Assembly: GCF_014836645.1 (NCBI RefSeq)
Contig: NZ_JACSQM010000005.1
Location: forward strand, 186,001-250,000
Direction of reading: 5' to 3'
Length of the DNA stretch: 64,000 bases
Source: Fictibacillus norfolkensis
Lineage (GTDB): Bacteria > Bacillota > Bacilli > Bacillales > Fictibacillaceae
Part shown: positions 35,182-44,312 of the stretch, one piece after another
Layout: every line of letters begins with the position of its first letter
How positions within the stretch are numbered: position 1 is the stretch's first letter
Made by a program: the position numbers and the translations under genes
Notes under the pieces: generated by a model
Told to the model about the DNA's origin: nothing
What the model saw: only the letters and a program-made list of their open reading frames with translations
Databases searched by the model: none

Positions 35182-38100
35182 CTAATTCTTATTAATCGTC
35201 ATCACGATATCCTTCGTGTTCTTTCCAATCGCGCCGCCGTCATTTTTAAAGATAGTCGTTTTGTTCTCTTCTGACGGTTCGATATGAATGTTCAGCTTGT
35301 TCTCTCCTGCACTCAAGTTCACCGTGTGTGAGAACGTCATGTCGTCGTTGATCGTAACCGGCTGACCGTTGATCGTCATCACACCTTCTTTGATGGCATT
35401 TCCTTTTAGGGTGATCGTGTCAGATGTTACAGTCTGGCCATCTGTATGAGAGGTTACGACGACCGGCATATCGATCCATCGTAAAATCTTATCTTGAACG
35501 ACCATCGCATTGCCGCCTTGGTTCGTTACCACAAAACTCAGGTCCGTTCCTGTTGCACCATACCCGTAATAACTTACATCATCATCGTTCGGATTACTCG
35601 GTGTATGGTCAGCAAGACCTTCTTGATCCCAAGAGCTGTTCTTTGCGTATTTGTAGGTAATAACTTCGCCTTCTTGCGCTTCAAACGTATATTCATAATC
35701 GTTTGTTACTGCGCCGCCACGCGTCATCTTCCACGCACCTGTGTTCCAGCCGTTCTTGCTGCCTGGCATCGTAACATCCACCCCTTGTGGTGTATAGGCT
35801 GGTGCGTTTACTTTCATTGTGACTTTCACCATAACAAGATCTGGTGTAACTTGAACGGCGTTAGACTTCACGCTGTTACCGGCTTTGTCATATATGTGCA
35901 CTTCATACGTATAAACTTTTCCGTTCGTTACGTTCAGATCTTTGTACGTTATGGCACTCGTATCAAGGACTTGGTCAATGACCTCTCCATCACGAACGAT
36001 CGTGTATAGATAAGGTTCGTTTGCGCCCTCTATAGACCACTTCAGGTTCACTTGTCCTGACTCTTGCGCTGGTTCTTCTAATGTTACTGATGTTGCAGGA
36101 GCAATCGTGTCATCACCTTTTGTAAAAGTAACCGTCTTTGTTTCACTTGTGACCCACGTTCTGCCTAGATCGGTTGAGAACGCATAACGATATTGATACG
36201 CTCCCTCTTTAAAAGGTAAGAAATCTGCGCTAAACGTGTTGTATTCTCCGTTTTGAGCGGTATACGTTCCTTTGTGAGATGTCCAGTTCGTCTTGCCTGG
36301 CTCTTTTACTTGTAGCTCACTTTGTAAGCCTTCTGCTAAATCGGTCTCTGTTTCACCTGTGATTTTGATATCAGCTGAAACCGTTTGTGGCTTAGATAAA
36401 TCGATCACGCCATTCTTTAACGCTGTTACATTTGAAATGTTATAGTTACCGTTCTTTAACGCCACATGAGGAATCGCGGCTTTTGATTCTGTTTTTAGAG
36501 ATTCGTTGTTGTTTTTATCGACCGCAACAACGGCAAAATAATACTTGCGTCCGTTGTCCAATTTATCGATCTTGATTGAGTTGCCTTTCGTTTCTGCTAC
36601 CTTTTCATAAAAAGCACCAGAGATCGTAGTTTGATAGATTGCGTAACGTTTTGCGTCACCTTTCCAGAGTAGCGAAACTGCGTGACTGCTTTCTGACGCT
36701 TTTACATACTTTACAGCTTTTGGCGTCTTCAGATTCTGGTGCTTATCCGAAACGAGCATGCGACCGCTCATCGCTGGAATCGTTACTGATAGCTTTCCAT
36801 TCTTTACAGCTGTTTTGTACTTTTTGTTCAGCTGATCTGTTAGCTTTACGTTATTTACGATCAGCTTTTTCACGTCGAGTTCAACGGTCTTGTCTTCGGT
36901 CCCGCGGTTTGTAATAACAAGTGCCGCATTTTTCTTATCTGTACGAGCATAAGCAAGCACATCTTTTTCTGCGTATAGATGGTGAAGCTCGCCATAGCTA
37001 AAAAGATTATGATAATCACTGCGCACTTTTCCGATATTTTGATAATGCTTTACAAGATCTTTGTCTTCAGAGCCCCATGGATACGTTCTTCGGTCATCCG
37101 GATCTTTAGAGCCTGTAACGCCCGCTTCATCTCCATAATAAAGAGTCGGTGCACCAGCATAACCCATCTGTAAGATCGCCGCGAGCTTCAGTCGTTTCAC
37201 ACCTAGCTCGTGGTCATACTTTGGATCAAGTTCAGCACGCTCGTAAGAATCTGTTCCGTTTCCAAGGATAAAGGCTGCACGAGGTGTGTCATGAGAACCC
37301 ATCAAGTTCATCAAGGCATAGAATGCTTCTTGTGGGTAATCCTCAAACACGGCGTTCATCTGGTTCTCTGCACCTTCCGCGTTACCGTTCTTCAAGTAAT
37401 CGATCATCGCACCGCGGAAACGATAGTTCATAACCGAATCATACAGATCACCAAGGAAGTATTCAGACGCATCATCCCAGATCTCACCTAGGATCAGTGG
37501 ATCATCTTTCTTGCCTTCCTTCAGCTCTTTTCGGAACTCTCTCCAAAACTCTGTATCTACTTCGTTTGCAACATCCAATCGCCAGCCTGATGCACCGCGG
37601 TCTAGCCACGATTTTGCAGCAGAATCTTTGTCATACATGATATAGTCTGCGAACGGCTTGTTGTTCAACTCAGAATCATAGTCTACCGCTTCACCAGGAA
37701 TCGATTTGATCTCAGGAAGTGAATCAAAGCCCCACCACGCTTGGTATTTATAAACACCGTTCACTTTTTCGTTCTCGATGTTGAACCAGTTATGAAACCC
37801 GTACGGACTAAACTCTTGTCCTTCTTTCTTAAACTTTGTCTCTGTTTGTTTTTTCGCTTCTGTTTCTGTTAAGCCTTTTGAACTCATCAGGTCGTAGATG
37901 CTTGCCCAATATTCATACGCCCCGACCGTTTTGTATTTTCCGTAACGGTCAAAATAGATCGAATCGTCTCCCACATGGTTGAATACACCATCAAGGATCA
38001 AGTGCATCTTGCGTTTTTTCAGTTCTTTCGTAAAAGCCTTAAATTCTTCTGGTGATCCAAACATCGGATCCATCGCTTTATAGTCCGTCGCATCATATTT

Positions 38101-39528
38101 ATGGTTGGATGCTGCATGTGCCACAGGGTTTAGGTAAAGCGTATTAACACCAAGTGACTCGATATAATCTAATTTCTTTTGGATTCCAGCAATATCGCCG
38201 CCAAAGAAATCGTTCGACCAGATCTCGTCTCCGTCATAGCCTTCTGTTTCTGCTTGACGAGGGTTGTCCGGCAGCTCATTCCAATCTCTGTGCTCGATCG
38301 GTTCAGTGCCACGCGCTGTTGTTTTTGCTTTGTCGTTCTTTTTGTTTCCGTTATAAAAACGGTCCGGGAAAATCTGATATACAACAGATTCTTTCATCCA
38401 ATCAGGTGTTTTGTAAGACGGGTCGTACACGGTCATCTGGAATAGAGCGGCGTTCGTATCCGCAGCTGTTCCTTTGCCGCCATCACCCGTATCTTCTCCA
38501 TATTCTTTTACCGCATCTCCATCACGCGCGGTGAATTTATAGCCGTACACCCCTTTTTCTTCAGGTGTAACCGTAGCTTCCCACAGCTCGATGTCTTCGC
38601 CGTTCACTGTCGTCCAGCCAGCGTTCACCATATCTTTTACCGTCGTATTGCCGGAGTTATAGTTACGAAGATATAGCTTTGCACCAGTCAGATCGCCCTT
38701 TTTCGTTTGCAGGCGGAGTGTTACGTCTTCTCCAGCTTTGATCGCTCCAAACGGCGCACGAAACGCTTCGTCCCATGTATCATGGTGAAGCTTGCCTGCG
38801 TTCACGCTGCCATCCGGAAGACCCGCGTCATAGTTCGTGTACACTTCTTTTGTGTCATGGTTGTAAAAAAACGTGATCTCTGCGTCTTTCAGTACATTCA
38901 ATTTCATGTTATCTGCCGGGTAATTTGGGGCATCCCAATTGTTACCGAGCACGATCTTAAATTCGTGCTTTCCTTTTGGCACTTGTGCGGTGTACGTGTA
39001 GATGTTGTCACCGTCTTCATCTTGTAAAAGAGCCGTCGATTCACCAGGCGTCCACTCGCCGCCTGCTCCGATATCCGGCTGAATGTCACCTACGATTCGC
39101 GGTGTTTTCTCAGCAGGAAGTGGTTCCGGAATCGTAAGTTTGTGAGTTGTGTCGTCGTAAAGAAATGTCACTTCTTTTTCCGTATCGATCGTCAGCTTGT
39201 AGTTATCGCCACCTTGTTTTCCGTCCACTCCATAGTTCTCGTCCCAAGAACCATTAATCGCAACCTTGTATTCATAGGTTCCAGCAGGAAGTTTTCCTGT
39301 AAGCTTGTACTTTCCGTTCGGTTGAAGTTCCATTTTTGTAGCTGTTTCTGCCGGGTTCCAATCACCGGAACCACCAAGTTCAGATTGCAGATCGCCAACA
39401 AGTGTTACGGTGCGCTCCACAGCTTTTGTTGAAGATGGTTGTATGAGTAAAGCAGATGCAAACGTTTGCAAAATAAGCGTAAAAAGCAATAACCAAGAAA
39501 CTCTGTTGCGAAATTTCATTTTCCTCAC
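35182..39528 (-). CDS. Secreted multidomain amylopullulanase (GH13 alpha-amylase/pullulanase)
   Basis: 1448-residue extracellular starch-degrading enzyme. Signal peptide (VSWLLLFTLILQTFASALL, cleavage after STKA). Then two X25-type starch modules (GDLQSELGGSGDWNP; GDIQPDIGAGGEWTP), a CBM34-like N-domain, and a GH13 barrel from about residue 376: region I DGVFNHVGDD, region II GWRLDVANEVD (nucleophile Asp near 650), region III LGEIWDD (Glu near 683), region IV MGSHDTPR. After it come FN3-like repeats, a starch-binding module (MPGSKNGWNTGAWKM) and a C-terminal Ig-like domain. No LPxTG or SLH anchor. GTG 39528 is chosen because AGGGGG lies 7 nt before it. Catabolite-control sites flank the start. 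Confidence 0.93.
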   Translation of the reverse strand: MRKMKFRNRVSWLLLFTLILQTFASALLIQPSSTKAVERTVTLVGDLQSELGGSGDWNPAETATKMELQPNGKYKLTGKLPAGTYEYKVAINGSWDENYGVDGKQGGDNYKLTIDTEKEVTFLYDDTTHKLTIPEPLPAEKTPRIVGDIQPDIGAGGEWTPGESTALLQDEDGDNIYTYTAQVPKGKHEFKIVLGNNWDAPNYPADNMKLNVLKDAEITFFYNHDTKEVYTNYDAGLPDGSVNAGKLHHDTWDEAFRAPFGAIKAGEDVTLRLQTKKGDLTGAKLYLRNYNSGNTTVKDMVNAGWTTVNGEDIELWEATVTPEEKGVYGYKFTARDGDAVKEYGEDTGDGGKGTAADTNAALFQMTVYDPSYKTPDWMKESVVYQIFPDRFYNGNKKNDKAKTTARGTEPIEHRDWNELPDNPRQAETEGYDGDEIWSNDFFGGDIAGIQKKLDYIESLGVNTLYLNPVAHAASNHKYDATDYKAMDPMFGSPEEFKAFTKELKKRKMHLILDGVFNHVGDDSIYFDRYGKYKTVGAYEYWASIYDLMSSKGLTETEAKKQTETKFKKEGQEFSPYGFHNWFNIENEKVNGVYKYQAWWGFDSLPEIKSIPGEAVDYDSELNNKPFADYIMYDKDSAAKSWLDRGASGWRLDVANEVDTEFWREFRKELKEGKKDDPLILGEIWDDASEYFLGDLYDSVMNYRFRGAMIDYLKNGNAEGAENQMNAVFEDYPQEAFYALMNLMGSHDTPRAAFILGNGTDSYERAELDPKYDHELGVKRLKLAAILQMGYAGAPTLYYGDEAGVTGSKDPDDRRTYPWGSEDKDLVKHYQNIGKVRSDYHNLFSYGELHHLYAEKDVLAYARTDKKNAALVITNRGTEDKTVELDVKKLIVNNVKLTDQLNKKYKTAVKNGKLSVTIPAMSGRMLVSDKHQNLKTPKAVKYVKASESSHAVSLLWKGDAKRYAIYQTTISGAFYEKVAETKGNSIKIDKLDNGRKYYFAVVAVDKNNNESLKTESKAAIPHVALKNGNYNISNVTALKNGVIDLSKPQTVSADIKITGETETDLAEGLQSELQVKEPGKTNWTSHKGTYTAQNGEYNTFSADFLPFKEGAYQYRYAFSTDLGRTWVTSETKTVTFTKGDDTIAPATSVTLEEPAQESGQVNLKWSIEGANEPYLYTIVRDGEVIDQVLDTSAITYKDLNVTNGKVYTYEVHIYDKAGNSVKSNAVQVTPDLVMVKVTMKVNAPAYTPQGVDVTMPGSKNGWNTGAWKMTRGGAVTNDYEYTFEAQEGEVITYKYAKNSSWDQEGLADHTPSNPNDDDVSYYGYGATGTDLSFVVTNQGGNAMVVQDKILRWIDMPVVVTSHTDGQTVTSDTITLKGNAIKEGVMTINGQPVTINDDMTFSHTVNLSAGENKLNIHIEPSEENKTTIFKNDGGAIGKNTKDIVMTINKN
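39457..39470. promoter_or_regulatory. Perfect LacI/CcpA-type palindrome inside the amylopullulanase coding start
   Basis: TGCAAACGTTTGCA, a 14-bp perfect palindrome matching the cre form TGNAANCGNNNNCA, within signal-peptide codons about 60 bp after the start. Could be a CcpA roadblock or a maltose-repressor operator. Confidence 0.55.
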
Positions 39529-39561
39529 TTCATTTCCCCCTTTTAGTGGTGTGCAAATTAG

Positions 39562-39575
39562 CGAAAGCGTTTGCA
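39562..39575 (-). promoter_or_regulatory. cre-like site upstream of the amylopullulanase gene
   Basis: Minus strand TGCAAACGCTTTCG matches the catabolite-responsive element consensus except at the last base. It overlaps a 7-bp inverted repeat GTGCAAA (39551-39557) / TTTGCAC (39570-39576). Confidence 0.65.
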
Positions 39576-39587
39576 CAAATACTTTTA

Positions 39588-39601
39588 AGATAACGCTTTC
39601 A
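39588..39601 (+). promoter_or_regulatory. Second cre-like site and candidate promoter of the amylopullulanase gene
   Basis: AGATAACGCTTTCA fits TGWNANCGNTNNCA except the first base. A candidate -10 CATAAT (minus strand, 39610-39615) with TTTCCA 16 bp upstream (39632-39637) lies next to it. Confidence 0.5.
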
Positions 39602-39762
39602 TTCCTTTTATTATGCCATGTTTTCTTTTCTTGGAAATGAGCCGTTCGGCTGATAAAACTTTCTATAAATAGTTAAATATTCTTATATTTTCGACATTTC
39701 CAAGGAGGTAGAGGGTTTGGAAATATGAAGTTGATAGCTGTTTACTTGTTTTTTTAAGTCAA

Positions 39763-39910
39763 GAGTGAAATCTCAGGGTTATGGAGCGAAACCAGGGGTT
39801 TATTGAGCGAAACGATGGTTAATTGGAGCAGAACAAGAGATGGTTGGAGCAAAAAGGGGCCATTTTTGAGCGAACGTGTAATAAATAAAAAAACACGTAC
39901 CGTGAAATTT
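39763..39910 (+). repeat. 21-bp phased repeat array E with terminal box
   Basis: GAGYGAA/GAGCANAA cores at 39763, 39784, 39805, 39826, 39847 and 39868, all exactly 21 bp apart. The last unit runs into a terminal box GCGAACGTGTAATAA ... ACACGTACCGTGAA (39870-39905) that is shared with arrays G and H. The box has an inner inverted repeat ACGTGT/ACACGT. It lies between the amylopullulanase promoter and the lipoprotein terminator; 39640-39760 shows nothing else. Confidence 0.92.
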
Positions 39911-39972
39911 TATAAGATGCACGCACCTTGCAGTGAAATTTGCTCGTCCCATGTCAAATGACTTCAAACAAC

Positions 39973-40008
39973 AAAAAACCGGGTCCTCTCCAACAGGTAG
40001 AGGCCCGG
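39973..40008 (-). terminator. Terminator of the small lipoprotein gene
   Basis: Minus strand CCGGGCCTCT and AGAGGACCCGG form a strong stem followed by TTTTTT. Confidence 0.88.
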
Positions 40009-40021
40009 CACTTCTTTTATC

Positions 40022-40234
40022 TTATTCAGCTGACTCTTCTGTCGATTCCTCTTCTGTTGAAGTTTCTTCTTCTGTAGAACCTTCTTCATCGGTCGTTGTT
40101 TCTTCGTCTTGAGTCTCTGTTTCTTCCGTATTCGTTTCTTCCTCAGTGTTCGTGTCTTCCGCGTTGCTACATGCAGTGATCAAAAATATTGCCAAAAGAG
40201 ATGCTCCGATTTTAGCCAAAAACGTTTTGCTCAT
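40022..40234 (-). CDS. Small acidic lipoprotein
   Basis: 70 residues: a signal peptide with lipobox LITAC (lipidated Cys22), then a tail made almost only of Glu, Thr, Asp and Ser (TEEETSTEEESTEES). Such low-complexity tails are hypervariable and no domain can be named. The lipid anchor places it on the outer face of the membrane, where the acidic tail may extend into the wall. AGGGAG lies upstream of ATG. Confidence 0.8.
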   Translation of the reverse strand: MSKTFLAKIGASLLAIFLITACSNAEDTNTEEETNTEETETQDEETTTDEEGSTEEETSTEEESTEESAE

Positions 40235-40398
40235 TGTTCAATTGCTCCCTTCGGATTTTCATTATGATTTTTGCATGAGTATGGGATTTCTTTGTCCCTG
40301 TTCAGAATATATCATGAAAAAAACCCGAAAAGACGCAATTTACCAAGTCATAACCAACACTTTACAATTCAAAAATCAGCTTTATATTAGCTTAATAA

Positions 40399-40872
40399 TC
40401 AAACATCATAATGCAGCACATATTGTGGCCCGACTGGACCAGGTTTGATCTGGCCGCGATCTACAAAACCTACTTTTTCGTAAAGCTTTTTTGCTGAATC
40501 GTTCTTAAAGTTTACGGCTAGGATGAGTTCGTTCACTTCCGGAAAGTGTTTGGAAATAAACAGAGGCAGCTGCAGCATCGCATCCTTCGCATACCCTTTT
40601 CCTTGCTCGGAGTGATTAATGGATAGCGCACGAATCACCATCGCGTTCGGGTTTGCAGTAAAATCTTGAATGTTTTCACCCTTATGCAGAACGACAAAAC
40701 CGACTGTTTTGCCGTTTGCCTCAATAACCACAGGATGACGACCCTGATCTTTTTCGCACTTTTTTAAGGCATCACTCGGCATGGCCGTGAATTTTTCTTG
40801 CTCCTGAGGTAAATAAAACGCGTTTAACGCGTCTCGATGTATCTCGTTAAAGAATGTTAGTGTATTTGCCAT
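40399..40872 (-). CDS. GNAT-family N-acetyltransferase
   Basis: 157-residue cytosolic acetyltransferase. The acetyl-CoA pyrophosphate loop is seen in SEQGKGYAKDAML (Q-x-x-G-x-G/A), after strand VIRALSINH; the C-terminal NDSAKKLYEKVGFVDRG is the usual GNAT helix-strand. Substrate unknown. AGGAG precedes ATG 40872. The SGNH hydrolase gene ends 21 bp upstream on the same strand, so the two are probably cotranscribed. Confidence 0.92.
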   Translation of the reverse strand: MANTLTFFNEIHRDALNAFYLPQEQEKFTAMPSDALKKCEKDQGRHPVVIEANGKTVGFVVLHKGENIQDFTANPNAMVIRALSINHSEQGKGYAKDAMLQLPLFISKHFPEVNELILAVNFKNDSAKKLYEKVGFVDRGQIKPGPVGPQYVLHYDV

Positions 40873-40893
40873 CTATGTAACTCCTGTTCGGTT

Positions 40894-41490
40894 TTATTGA
40901 GTGATGAGTGACTCTGCCGCTTCCAGCCAAGTTTTTGCCATGAGTTCGTTTCCTTTTCGTCTCATATGTACACCGTCTGTTGTTAAGGACACATCTGGTT
41001 TTTTGTTTAGATGGCTGATGAACATTTCATGTGTAGGTACGAGTACGGCTTTAAATTCTTTTGCTAACTTTCGGACCACTTCCACATACGTAATCAGCAG
41101 CTGATTTCCTTGAGATTCTGTGTTTTCTTTTATAATCGTCGGTTCCATTAAGACGAGTTTTGTTTTTGTTGAAAGTTGAGATAACAGGCTGCGGTAAACC
41201 TCTTCAAACTGAGAAACATCGATCTGCTGTAATTGAGGGCTGTCGAGCTGTCTCCATACATCGTTGATTCCGATCGATACGGATAGCAGATCTGGCTCAA
41301 GATCGATTACATCTCGCTGCCACCGAAAAGCGAGGTCTGTCACGCGATGTCCGTTCACACCTTTATTGATCACTGTTACTTCCTTTGGCAAGACTTCTTT
41401 AATAATGCGAACGTACCCGTCCCCAAGTCGATCTGGGTCTGTATTTTTATTTGAAGCTGTAATGCTGTCACCGATAAAAATAATCTTCAT
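40894..41490 (-). CDS. SGNH/GDSL-type esterase or lipase
   Basis: 198-residue hydrolase. Block I is FIGDSITASN with the nucleophile Ser, block III is GINDVWRQ (oxyanion Asn) and block V is TDGVHMRRKG with the Asp-x-x-His pair. No signal peptide, so it acts inside the cell. Substrate may be an acyl or acetyl ester. ATG 41490 is preferred to 41496 because GGAGGG lies 8 nt before it. Confidence 0.9.
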   Translation of the reverse strand: MKIIFIGDSITASNKNTDPDRLGDGYVRIIKEVLPKEVTVINKGVNGHRVTDLAFRWQRDVIDLEPDLLSVSIGINDVWRQLDSPQLQQIDVSQFEEVYRSLLSQLSTKTKLVLMEPTIIKENTESQGNQLLITYVEVVRKLAKEFKAVLVPTHEMFISHLNKKPDVSLTTDGVHMRRKGNELMAKTWLEAAESLITQ

Positions 41491-41616
41491 ATCCATTTCC
41501 CTCCCTGTTTTCTTTATTCTATTTTATCATGCAAAAGCGAAATGTTAGGTTTTAGAGGATTTTACATACTTTCTTTGAATAACTATAAAAAATCCTTTTT
41601 TTAAGGAGGACGTATC

Positions 41617-42651
41617 ATGCTTGAAACAGCGGTTCAGCAACCGAAAACGTTCGGCCAAACGGAAATGAGACCGTCATACCGAATGGATTTGCGACAGTAT
41701 AGAGACAGAAGAGAATATGAAAAGTTTGTAAAAGTAAATACGGTGAACGATTGGTCCACTGTGACGTGGAAAGATATTGGCAAACCGTATGAGGTGACTT
41801 CTCTTTCAAAAGAAAAAACAGAGTGGGAACAGGCGCACGGTGAGATGCTCCCAGTGCATACATCCTGGACGATGTTCAACCAGTCCTTTCACGAATGGTT
41901 CTCTAAGGATGTTCCAACTGAAATTGGAGAGAAAAAGGGTGCATTTTTAAAAAGTTTAACAAGCTTTAAACTTAGTGAAGTAAAGACGGCACTCGGTGAT
42001 TATGTGCGGATCCACCTCTGGAATTATGTGCACCGCATTCAGGACGGCATCTGGGATCCGCGCGGAAAGAGAGCTTTGTTCGAGGGACTGGACGTGGATA
42101 AGCCTCGTATTCTATTTTTGGGTGCCGCTGAAGGATATGAAGCGATGCAGCTAAGTGCGATGTACCCTGACGGCGAAGTAGTGATGGTGGATTATGATCC
42201 GTTCTGCCGAGATACACGGTTCGCAGAATTTCCTGAGTCTTATCCGTTTTTGGGAAAAAGTTCACGAACGGGCGGAGATAAAGTTTATTATAAAAACGAC
42301 TTCAATATCTCGTATGTCGTGGATGATATCCGCAATCTCCCATATGGCAGAGAGTTCGACATCGTGCTCAGCGTCGGGTTGTTAGAGCATTTTCCAGATT
42401 CTATGAAAGCTGAAGTTGTTGAGTGGCATCGAAAATTCTTAAAGCCGAGCGGCTATATCGTGATGACAACGCCTCGTGCGCAAATGCGTTCCAAGCTGTA
42501 CTACGAGATCATGGCGGATGTGATGAACCATACGTATCGTGAGCTGATGACGTTAGAGCAGATGGGACTCTATCTGCATGAAAACGGACTGGAGATTTTA
42601 CGACATGGTTACATCAAGGTGCATAACGGAATCGTGGCGAGGGCGAAATAA
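41617..42651 (+). CDS. Class I SAM-dependent methyltransferase
   Basis: 344-residue protein. The first about 160 residues are a poorly known domain (DWSTVTWKDIGKPYEV). The C-terminal half has the Rossmann-type methyltransferase fold: motif I ILFLGAAEGYEAMQLS, acidic loop VVMVDYDP, motif II FDIVLSVGLLEHFPD and post-motif KFLKPSGYIVMTTP. The target is unknown; the LLEHF form resembles methyltransferases acting on small molecules or sugars. AAGGAGG lies 7 nt before ATG. Single-gene unit with its own terminator. Confidence 0.87.
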   Translation: MLETAVQQPKTFGQTEMRPSYRMDLRQYRDRREYEKFVKVNTVNDWSTVTWKDIGKPYEVTSLSKEKTEWEQAHGEMLPVHTSWTMFNQSFHEWFSKDVPTEIGEKKGAFLKSLTSFKLSEVKTALGDYVRIHLWNYVHRIQDGIWDPRGKRALFEGLDVDKPRILFLGAAEGYEAMQLSAMYPDGEVVMVDYDPFCRDTRFAEFPESYPFLGKSSRTGGDKVYYKNDFNISYVVDDIRNLPYGREFDIVLSVGLLEHFPDSMKAEVVEWHRKFLKPSGYIVMTTPRAQMRSKLYYEIMADVMNHTYRELMTLEQMGLYLHENGLEILRHGYIKVHNGIVARAK

Positions 42652-42663
42652 GCATGTAGTTTG

Positions 42664-42692
42664 AAACCTGGAGGGTGCTCCAGGTTTTTTTG
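42664..42692 (+). terminator. Terminator of the methyltransferase gene
   Basis: Stem AACCTGGAG / CTCCAGGTT (42665-42673 with 42678-42686) with a 4-nt loop, then T. Confidence 0.93.
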
Positions 42693-42751
42693 TTTTTTTT
42701 GTCGCGTCTTCCAAATATTGATGGTAGTTGACAGATTAATAGCGAACTTTT

Positions 42752-42860
42752 GTCGAAAATCGGATAAATAATTTTATACGCGAAATTATTGAGTTTATAC
42801 CTGGAATTATTGAGCTTATCCGTGGATATAAAAGGAATTACCTCGTAATAATTTAACTGC
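42752..42860 (-). repeat. 21-bp phased repeat array F
   Basis: TAT[A/C]C-type cores at 42775, 42796, 42817 and 42838 are exactly 21 bp apart. Read on the minus strand the units are TACGAGGTAA, TCCACGGATA, TCCAGGTATA, TTCGCGTATA and the terminal box ATTTATCCGATTTTCGAC (42752-42769). First unit and box closely match those of array A. It lies between convergent genes. Confidence 0.88.
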
Positions 42861-42932
42861 GACCGCCTTATGCGGACATATAGGAATAGTGTATTTTCCA
42901 CACGTACACTTAATCCGAATTTTTTATTATTT

Positions 42933-43613
42933 TTATCTCTGGATTTGAATAGTTATATTATTCAACAAAACTTCCCTTAATTCAGAGACATTTTTAACAA
43001 TATTAGTAGGTTTTGCCGCTGTAAGTTCTTCAATTGACCCATACCCGTATGTAACTCCTATTGAATCGATACCTGTGTTATGCGCACCAATAATATCATG
43101 CTTTCTGTCACCGATCATGATGAACGATTTCTTAGATTGATCGTTAAAATGATGAAGTATATGCTGGATGATCTCTGTTTTGCTCGTACGTGTTCCGTCG
43201 AGATTGCTGCCAACGATCAGATTAAAATAATGATGTATGTTGAAGTATTTTAAGATTTCTTCAGCAAATACGGTGGGTTTAGAAGTTGCGACAACTAATG
43301 TAACGCCATTATCTTTTAGTTCTTGAAGAAGTGAAGGGATATGTTCGTAAAGTGTATTCTCGTACATGCCTTTGTCTTTGAATCTTTCACGATAGTGCGT
43401 GATGGCTGTTCCAATCTGCGTTTCATTAAAGGAATAGAATTCTGAGAAAGATTGCTGAAGCGGTGGTCCGATGAAAGATTCTAAGTGATCAAGGTTCTCT
43501 TCTGTAATGCCCATTCTTCTCAGTGCAAACTGAACAGATTTTGTAATACCGATTTTAGGATCAGAAAGAGTCCCGTCTAAGTCAAACAAGATATACTCAT
43601 AATTCTTCATCAT
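42933..43613 (-). CDS. HAD-superfamily hydrolase (phosphoglycolate phosphatase-like)
   Basis: 226-residue phosphatase. Motif I FDLDGTLSDP with the nucleophile Asp, motif II VVATSKPTVFAEEIL (Thr/Ser), and motif III/IV IGDRKHDIIGAHNTG are all present. A four-helix cap sits between motifs I and II, as in Gph/YhdG-type enzymes that act on 2-phosphoglycolate or nucleotides. Substrate unassigned. AAGGAG precedes ATGATG at 43613. Confidence 0.9.
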   Translation of the reverse strand: MMKNYEYILFDLDGTLSDPKIGITKSVQFALRRMGITEENLDHLESFIGPPLQQSFSEFYSFNETQIGTAITHYRERFKDKGMYENTLYEHIPSLLQELKDNGVTLVVATSKPTVFAEEILKYFNIHHYFNLIVGSNLDGTRTSKTEIIQHILHHFNDQSKKSFIMIGDRKHDIIGAHNTGIDSIGVTYGYGSIEELTAAKPTNIVKNVSELREVLLNNITIQIQR

Positions 43614-43665
43614 GATTTATTCTCCTTCGCACAGCCATATTTTGAAGCTAGAAATAAAAATAGCA

Positions 43666-43725
43666 TAAAAAGAAAGCTTGAAATAGGACATACACCCTAA
43701 GGGAATGCTCCATTTCAAGCTTTTA
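43666..43725 (-). terminator. Terminator region after fabZ
   Basis: 12-bp perfect stem AAAGCTTGAAAT / ATTTCAAGCTTT (43673-43684 with 43712-43723) around a 27-nt inner region with a further small stem; T-rich on both strands, so it may be bidirectional. Confidence 0.75.
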
Positions 43726-43737
43726 TGTTAATTGTGT

Positions 43738-43750
43738 GGGGTCAGACCCC
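43738..43750. repeat. GGGGTCAGACCCC palindrome, copy 3
   Basis: 13-nt palindrome that begins right at the last base of the fabZ stop codon (43750-43752). Confidence 0.6.
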
Positions 43751-44175
43751 TATTTGCCTAGGGCGAAGGTGATGTCGACTTCGCAGGCTACCTGGCCATC
43801 CACAGTTGCGATTCCTTTGCCCTTACCGATCGAACCGCGCACACGTGTCATCTCGACTTCTAAGCGAAGCTGGTCGCCTGGTACGACTTGCTTTTTGAAG
43901 CGGCAGTTATCGATGCCTGCAAAGAAAGCAAGACGTCCGCGGTTTTCTTCTTTTTTCAGCATCGCGACTGCACCTACTTGAGCGAGTGCTTCTACGATCA
44001 ATACGCCTGGCATAACCGGGTATTCTGGGAAGTGGCCGTTGAAGAATTCTTCGTTCGCTGTAACGTTCTTGATTCCAACAGCGCGTTCTCCTTCTTCTAC
44101 TTCTAAAATACGGTCGATTAGCAAGAACGGATAACGGTGCGGAATGATTTCTTTGATCTCTTCGATTGTTAACAT
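43750..44175 (-). CDS. fabZ: 3-hydroxyacyl-[acyl-carrier-protein] dehydratase FabZ
   Basis: 141-residue hot-dog-fold enzyme that dehydrates 3-hydroxyacyl-ACP in fatty-acid elongation. Conserved start [18 protein letters not shown], catalytic His in [16 protein letters not shown] and catalytic Glu in [13 protein letters not shown] 44175 is used because AGGTGAT is 8 nt away and it fits known FabZ N-termini; TTG 44181 would add two residues. Position after the flhOP/epuA genes is conserved in Bacillus. Confidence 0.97.
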   Translation of the reverse strand: MLTIEEIKEIIPHRYPFLLIDRILEVEEGERAVGIKNVTANEEFFNGHFPEYPVMPGVLIVEALAQVGAVAMLKKEENRGRLAFFAGIDNCRFKKQVVPGDQLRLEVEMTRVRGSIGKGKGIATVDGQVACEVDITFALGK

Positions 44176-44312
44176 ATACAAACATCACCTTTCTTTTTTC
44201 ACTCATGTTTTATAGTCTATTTTTATTATACTTGGTATTGTTACCTGGTACTAATTTTACATCAAAAGAAAACAATGACTACATTCATTGCCATTGTTTT
44301 TTTATTATATCT

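Noticed and set aside
36979..39640. Many plus-strand frames opposite the amylopullulanase gene
   Set aside because: Shadows of a long gene with intact catalytic motifs; none has a ribosome site or known domain.
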